Shown one piece after another: positions 59,901 through 64,000 of a stretch of 64,000 nucleotides of DNA. Below the pieces are notes generated by a model that was not told where the DNA came from, did no database searches, and saw only the letters and a program-made list of their open reading frames with translations. The stretch spans positions 161,511 through 225,510 of the forward strand of contig CM007315.1 of NCBI GenBank assembly GCA_000333855.2, given 5' to 3'. This stretch comes from Endotrypanum monterogeii. Lineage: Eukaryota > Euglenozoa > Kinetoplastea > Trypanosomatida > Trypanosomatidae. Positions within the stretch are counted from its first letter, which is position 1. The number at the start of each line of letters is the position of its first letter. The position numbers were made by a program, and so were the translations under genes.

Positions 59901-62542
59901 CCTCCTTTGCCGCCGCGACATGGCGCAGAAAGAGAGAGTTTCGGCCAAGGGGGGCCGAATTCCCAGGCGCTGTCCTCGAGGGCAGGAGTAGGTGGATTGA
60001 GAAAGACGTTTCTCTCCATCTGCGTGCGTGTGAGTGCGCCTGAGGGACGCAGGGCTGACGGCACAATTTGCTCATACAAGACAACGGCGGCGTCGGGCCG
60101 CAGAACGGCGCTCCGCACAGCGTTTACAAACAGAACTTGTTTCCTTGAGAGGCAGTATTCTGCCAACCCGGCGTCGGGGGTGCCAGCCGCAGGTGTTGTG
60201 TGTAACGGATGCATGGAGGGGTTGAGAATAAATGAGTTCAGTATTCGGGAAAGGTAAAACGGATTACGACTGGGGGCGAGGTAGTCGCGCTCTGCTATGC
60301 TGGTGGGCACACCGTTCATGAGGGACCTGTGTGAGCTCAGTGGGCCATCGAGTTTCGTCGGATCCCTCAAGTTTTGGGTCATGCGATGCTGCTGCTGTAT
60401 TTCAAAATTGTTGCTCTGAACTTTAGAGCGAAATGATTGTGACGGTGTTGTTTGCCGAGAGAAGGCACGGCGGGCTGATTTGTGTGGGGTGATGAGCTGG
60501 GAGGGCACTTGTGAGCGGTAGCGTGAGTGTGAGTGGCCTAGACTGGGCTGTGTAATGGAGTTGTCATGGAGGCCAACGAATCCTGATGTGCGGTTCGCCA
60601 GCGGCGTGTGCGGTGACGTCGGTGTGCTGCTTCCGCATTTCAGCTCTTCGGTCCGCGCTGCGGGGGTGGATGGCGTCGTGGCCGCGCACTCCTGCTCGCT
60701 CGATGGAACAGATCGTGGTCCGGGATACCGGACATCACCAGCTGCGGCAAGTGAAGGGGCTGCGAAGGGACTCTTGCTGGCGTGAGTGGCAGCTGATACA
60801 TCACGAGGTGTGCAATGCTTATCGAGGTTTTGATGAGCGTGACCGAGAGAGCTGATGGGGCTCCCGAGCGCCGGGCGCGACGAATTTTCGGTTGTCGCCC
60901 CGATCTCCATCGGGGAACGGGCCGCGAGGCAGTCGTCGTGGGTGTGACCGTGGCGGATGATGCCTTCCGAGGTGGTTTGGTTCTCTCTTGAGGTCGCTGT
61001 TCCAGGAGTGTCTGGGGTATCTCTGAAGATCAACGCCCGGGGGACTCGGGGCTGCACAGGGGTGTAGAGCAAAGGGGTGCCAGGGAAGATTTGTGTATCC
61101 ATGTCATCTCTGGGTAGCTTTGTGGTGCTGGGGAACGATCCCCACAGTGCGCGAAACGGTAAGGTGCTATCGTGAGACTCCGTTGTCGCCGCTGCTGGTG
61201 TTTCATGGGAGGTCAATGCAGATTTCTGTCGCGGAGGAAGGGTTGAGCTGTCGAAGAATCTCTGTCGCACCGACGTAGTTACGTGCCTCGAAGGTGTCGG
61301 CAGTGCTCTCTGTTGCTGTTCCTGCCCGCTGGGCTGGTACGGTGTGCCTTGTTCGGTGAATACGCCTGTCATATAGTTCGTCAGCGATAGAGACGCAGAG
61401 GAGATCCTGGGACAGGGGAAGCCCTGGCTCGGGGAGTATGCTGCGGGCTGAAAAAGAGCGCATCCGCGCCACATGATACCCCAGTCAGATGCTTTCACTT
61501 CTGGGGGCGGTGGGGTGGACGTGGTGTAGGGGACTGGCAAGACGTCGCTGAGGGGCGAGCGCTGGAGAGGAGCAGGGTGATTCGGGGTGCGAAGGACGGT
61601 GTCATGACTGGCAGCAGCGCGGTTTTCGTCCTGCCTGGACGCAGCGCTCGGCGAGTCGAGGGTAAAGAACTGCAGGGGGTGTGGGTGGCGTGCACTCAAG
61701 CCCTCTACCCCCACACCGTCCTGCGTCGCCTTCCTCAGCCAGGTAGTTTCGTCCTCAACGTTTGTTTCATTTTGGATTACAGCAGGCGCGCTCGCTGCAG
61801 CGCCAGCAGGCGTGAAGTGGGGATAGCTCACCCGGGGTAAGCAGTGGTTGTTCATGCCCGTAAGCTCTGGTGGCGTGCGGAGCGTTGCGGCATTAGACGG
61901 CTGTACCGCCCCCGACTCTGCCGCGGAGAGAAAAACCCTGTTTGAGTCCATCGAATCCTCTGTCGAGCAAACTACTGGTCGCGGCCGGTCTGGGGAGTCG
62001 AGAGACTCGGGTGGCATTGTCGCGCTCGCAAACGAAGAAACGTAGGGAGTGCCACCGGAAGTAGGCTGTGCTTTGTGGAAACTCGAAATGAAGGAGTGGC
62101 TTGAGGCACTCTGGTGTGCTTCCTTGTACGCTGACCGGGAGACTTCACCTTCCCGTGGTTCGCTGCTCACAGACATCTGACGCTGTGAGGGGTGTGCTAA
62201 GGAGGAGTGAGGTGACCCGTGCCGCTGCGCTCTGTAGGACAGCTCTGACAGAGGTGAGGGCCCACCAGAGGGAATAGTGGAGAGAGACAGGTCGCTCACC
62301 TGTAGAGGCAGCACCTTTGCGCTGAGGGCTCTGTCGGCGGTGTCTGCTGCGGCGACGGCAATATGTTTCATACCACAGTCACTTCTATGTTGGAGAGGAT
62401 ACCCACCGACGTTACGTAGTGGCGCGTCATCCTGGAGGCGGGAGTGCTTCCGCGTGAGGAGTCCAGCCGTGGCGTCTACATAATCAGAGAAGTCGTCAAA
62501 CTGCACCTTTGAATTGAATGGAGATGATGAAGGATGCTCCAT
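56972..62542 (-). CDS. Large Ser/Pro-rich protein with degenerate (Wee1-like) protein kinase domain
   Basis: A 1,856-aa protein. Residues 1 to about 1250 are Ser/Thr/Pro-rich and probably disordered, with many SP and TP sites. A kinase fold can be followed from about 1270 to 1590. It has AVKEVP with the ATP-anchoring Lys near 1300, an alpha-C Glu candidate in AELRCL, a hinge LLQLEYFPRGSLWEL, a helix TQGLRGLRVLH, and then IHGCPLPLSLFL near 1446 where active kinases have HRD-x-K-x-x-N. The catalytic Asp, Lys and Asn are replaced by Cys, Leu and Ser. The DFG site reads CFG near 1469. It is therefore predicted to be catalytically dead. The nearest resemblance by eye is to Wee1 (LVHMDIKPSNIFI). 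A short coiled coil (about 1605-1645) and a Ser-rich tail follow. Confidence 0.75.
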   Translation of the reverse strand: MEHPSSSPFNSKVQFDDFSDYVDATAGLLTRKHSRLQDDAPLRNVGGYPLQHRSDCGMKHIAVAAADTADRALSAKVLPLQVSDLSLSTIPSGGPSPLSELSYRAQRHGSPHSSLAHPSQRQMSVSSEPREGEVSRSAYKEAHQSASSHSFISSFHKAQPTSGGTPYVSSFASATMPPESLDSPDRPRPVVCSTEDSMDSNRVFLSAAESGAVQPSNAATLRTPPELTGMNNHCLPRVSYPHFTPAGAAASAPAVIQNETNVEDETTWLRKATQDGVGVEGLSARHPHPLQFFTLDSPSAASRQDENRAAASHDTVLRTPNHPAPLQRSPLSDVLPVPYTTSTPPPPEVKASDWGIMWRGCALFQPAAYSPSQGFPCPRISSASLSLTNYMTGVFTEQGTPYQPSGQEQQQRALPTPSRHVTTSVRQRFFDSSTLPPRQKSALTSHETPAAATTESHDSTLPFRALWGSFPSTTKLPRDDMDTQIFPGTPLLYTPVQPRVPRALIFRDTPDTPGTATSRENQTTSEGIIRHGHTHDDCLAARSPMEIGATTENSSRPALGSPISSLGHAHQNLDKHCTPRDVSAATHASKSPFAAPSLAAAGDVRYPGPRSVPSSEQECAATTPSTPAARTEELKCGSSTPTSPHTPLANRTSGFVGLHDNSITQPSLGHSHSRYRSQVPSQLITPHKSARRAFSRQTTPSQSFRSKVQSNNFEIQQQHRMTQNLRDPTKLDGPLSSHRSLMNGVPTSIAERDYLAPSRNPFYLSRILNSFILNPSMHPLHTTPAAGTPDAGLAEYCLSRKQVLFVNAVRSAVLRPDAAVVLYEQIVPSALRPSGALTRTQMERNVFLNPPTPALEDSAWEFGPPWPKLSLSAPCRGGKGGQLCKMSSEGDTAVTLGGLPDTSDGCADGVSLFSGEKPTAHSPTKSVQSGGQQRNVPNLLSGSSANIEGATESVTLPELNLSTPKSFSCDGLQTATSPVATTTRNDASPPARSCKSSPTTVTPYCLPRADCPAPRRNWYLQSAHMDDDVEESLSGPDRADRPFSPASVDKAGTLKTVHAWDPIELRAAEGSTSTWASHGSPNILKHTASYASFFSSGQPLHKRGGDALCIPRTPPPRQTPEWERTPPTRDRKETAATVFIPSLNLTSLAKYTRQSKCTTPNPTPPQQQQRQHLSPDGYFSGLRIPNDASWGRRGQIPALSGVGQRAFFLDSADATSPPIGFRLAECVSALHDTANESDEDIPGDRFQAHHTFQFLHCAAPISRRGDASVGASEEGRRPIPLSVEVNGITWLAVHRLNGLPYAVKEVPSSAFSLAELRCLTLSMSCPSIGATAKEKVYAELSGTCSTTLTAQDRLEMEDYIARYYSISTPPQSSSRPEVHLLQLEYFPRGSLWELTTRCKRNPWTLSPNESPSTVAGVGALGSRFWLSAVTQGLRGLRVLHCAYLIHGCPLPLSLFLCGSTSSSLRFKWGCFGNAQSHADVYPTDSLPAWVKAAISRLYDPLRSGTSTVAPDVVEVGIFCLGILDVMVNDVYAARFDVLGSPESDCLNKLERIEAVVTHPESDSCTTVKNDDNDDMQKSVHLIHLLWDVSHSFNTANQALVRLGAHIDPAAQAVEQLYECELDRLTHQLEELRRRGGQQSQMQTLERASKCPTFLTEESSTHSSEVKATVTSASPRRHVDINTLLSPQLHAAPDPTFMTGSCSSFGAGPPPSRSRRDTPNWFPSTRAPLHHTHPERPDASVYAAPSQLERTISEMNKQGGSNSVLGHRRRLDIHPVMLEAANYMLEKALSCSGDGMQDAMAALWSPLVESMRQREWTTVLEGVPSKLIEDSNDNACTEPCEPVEKNIRSLRPITSFE

Positions 62543-64000
62543 CCGTTCTATGAGTTTCCCTCTGCAATGCGGTGGATGGAGTCCCAGTTTCTGAAAAAAA
62601 AAATTGATGTGACTGAGTATATCAAAGAGGTTTAACTTTATACCCGCTGAGACGCTAGCAGATCCACTGTGAATGTGAAATGCATGCAGTCAAATTCACG
62701 GAGCGAGGGCAAGTACACCGCACTTTTGCAGGGGGACGGGGGGGGCAGCAGCGGGAGGGGTGGTCGTGGTGGTGGGAAAGTATTCAAGGAACACACATAA
62801 ACGCACAGGGGCTTCTCTTCCTAGTAAAAATAAAAAGAGAAAAAAAACGAAGAGCAATACCACACCATAAAAAAAAAAAAACAAGCAAAAAAAAACGAAA
62901 ACTCTATAAAGGTATGTCGTAGGTTTTATTTTTTTTTTTGCGAAAGGAGTGCACTGCACTGAGATGATGTCGCTAGCCCTGTAGGGGACACAGAGAAGAC
63001 AAAGCGAAGCGTTTCGCTGTGATGCATTCACGAATGGAATCTGGAGAGTTCGCGTGGAGGAGAACAGTTGGCAGGTAGGGCGGAGGGAGGAAGAGGGGAG
63101 GGGATGATGCTGATAGATGATAACGTAAAACAGTAGTCGTACAAGAAAAGGAAAATGTTGAAGGGTCAGTCCCCGAGTTCGGGGAGTAGGAGAGGGACAG
63201 GTGTGAGGCTTACCACCGTCGCCTCGTGCCCATACGCGCTCGTATTACAGTGAGCAACAGCAACGGGTCGGCGAGGCGTCTAAAGGGGGGGGTGGGGGAG
63301 TCAAGCAATTTTTCGGGAAAAAGGAAAAGAATCGCACACGAAGAAAAAAAAGGAGAGTAGGGTTTTCACGAATATGACTTTGTGCAGGAGGGGAGGGGAG
63401 TACAAGCGAAGAGGCACCATACAGCTGATAGGCTCGTGAAAAGAAAAGCAAAAAAAAAAATACGAAGGAGGAGCAAGGGAAGGGGGGGGGAGAGAGCAAA
63501 AAAAAGAATGCGTTGAGACCAAACACCTCACGGCGACGGAGAGGGTGTGTATGTATATATAAAAATGCAAATATATGTAAATATATACAGTAGACTCAAT
63601 CGTACAGCGGAGAGGGAAAGTTGGGTAGCTGATCAACGTGCAGCAAGAAAAATGGGGAGAAGGGTGTTTTTTTTCTATGTCTTTCTACTTTGGTTTGTAT
63701 GGAACGGAATAATAGTAATAATAATACCAAACGCTGGGGTGGGGTAGATGATTCACCAGTGTGCGTCTTCAAATGTATGGGGAAGGAGTGAGGAGCGGGA
63801 AAAAACAGGAGCTCGATATTTGTAAGAGGTTCTTTTATGGTGATGCGATTCGAGACCTCAGTGCGTATTTTGTGTGTGTGTGTCTCGGGGTATGGAGACT
63901 GTTGGAGTGCTGACAAGAATATGTAGTGACTGCCGAGGGCCTTCCCGCGGTTATGAGAGGTGTCTGTGCACTTCAAGATGACACATGGAAATGGTTCAAC
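62543..64000. other. Gene-free right edge
   Basis: No gene is seen. The sequence is rich in A, T and G runs. It includes the 5' flank of the pseudokinase gene and a small hairpin TCCCCGA/TCGGGGA at 63170-63185. Confidence 0.55.

Noticed and set aside
59544..60257. 237-codon plus-strand frame
   Set aside because: Antisense shadow inside the pseudokinase gene.

Overview
This window looks like a piece of a trypanosomatid nuclear chromosome, most likely from the Leishmania lineage (Leishmania, Porcisia or Endotrypanum). Seventeen long, intron-free reading frames all lie on the minus strand, which is the layout of one Pol II polycistronic unit. They are separated by 0.5-5 kb gaps full of (TA)n, (TG)n and homopolymer tracts, and many starts have a pyrimidine tract plus AG just upstream, as expected for spliced-leader trans-splicing. 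The protein set (glycosomal-type ABCD transporter, mevalonate kinase, AAAP amino-acid permease array, a trypanosome-type U2 snRNA with divergent Pol III boxes) fits this group. From memory, an ABCD transporter followed by mevalonate kinase and amino-acid permeases matches Leishmania chromosome 31; this is recollection and was not searched. The species cannot be named from the sequence.

Layout from right to left, the direction of transcription. 62.5-57.0 kb: a 1,856-aa protein with a degenerate kinase domain. 55.9-54.9 kb: an FtsJ-type RNA methyltransferase. 54.3-51.5 and 50.8-48.0 kb: two large, probably mitochondrial proteins sharing a C-terminal motif. 47.4-44.9 kb: a protein whose C-terminus resembles Sam50/Omp85 beta-barrels. 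44.1-42.6 kb: an L7Ae-fold protein resembling SECIS-binding protein 2. 42.2-40.8 kb: a tail-anchored SNARE-like protein. 40.3-39.4 kb: a sterol desaturase/hydroxylase-family membrane enzyme. 38.1-27.1 kb: three amino-acid permeases. 25.6-24.7 kb: mevalonate kinase. 23.7-19.9 kb: a large coiled-coil protein. 17.7-15.2 kb: the ABCD half-transporter. 11.6-9.6 kb: a Ser-rich protein of unknown function. 4.7-3.0 kb: the tRNA methyltransferase TRM13. 2.1-0.4 kb: a membrane J-domain protein.

The one break in the array is at 29.1-29.6 kb, between the first and second permeases. It is a small Pol III cluster: a U2 snRNA gene on the minus strand, its extragenic A and B boxes on the plus strand about 105 and 150 bp upstream, and a tRNA-Ala(AGC) gene on the plus strand. 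The B box first looked like a broken tRNA, but its spacing from U2 explains it better.

Two copies of a ~495-bp dispersed repeat, nearly identical and in opposite orientation, sit at 6.0-6.5 and 18.4-18.9 kb. They bracket the Ser-rich gene and the ABC transporter. Size and composition suggest SIDER-type retroposons. The gaps also hold three perfect hairpins or palindromes of 28-40 nt. No CRISPR array, bacterial-type insertion sequence or protein gene on the plus strand is supported.
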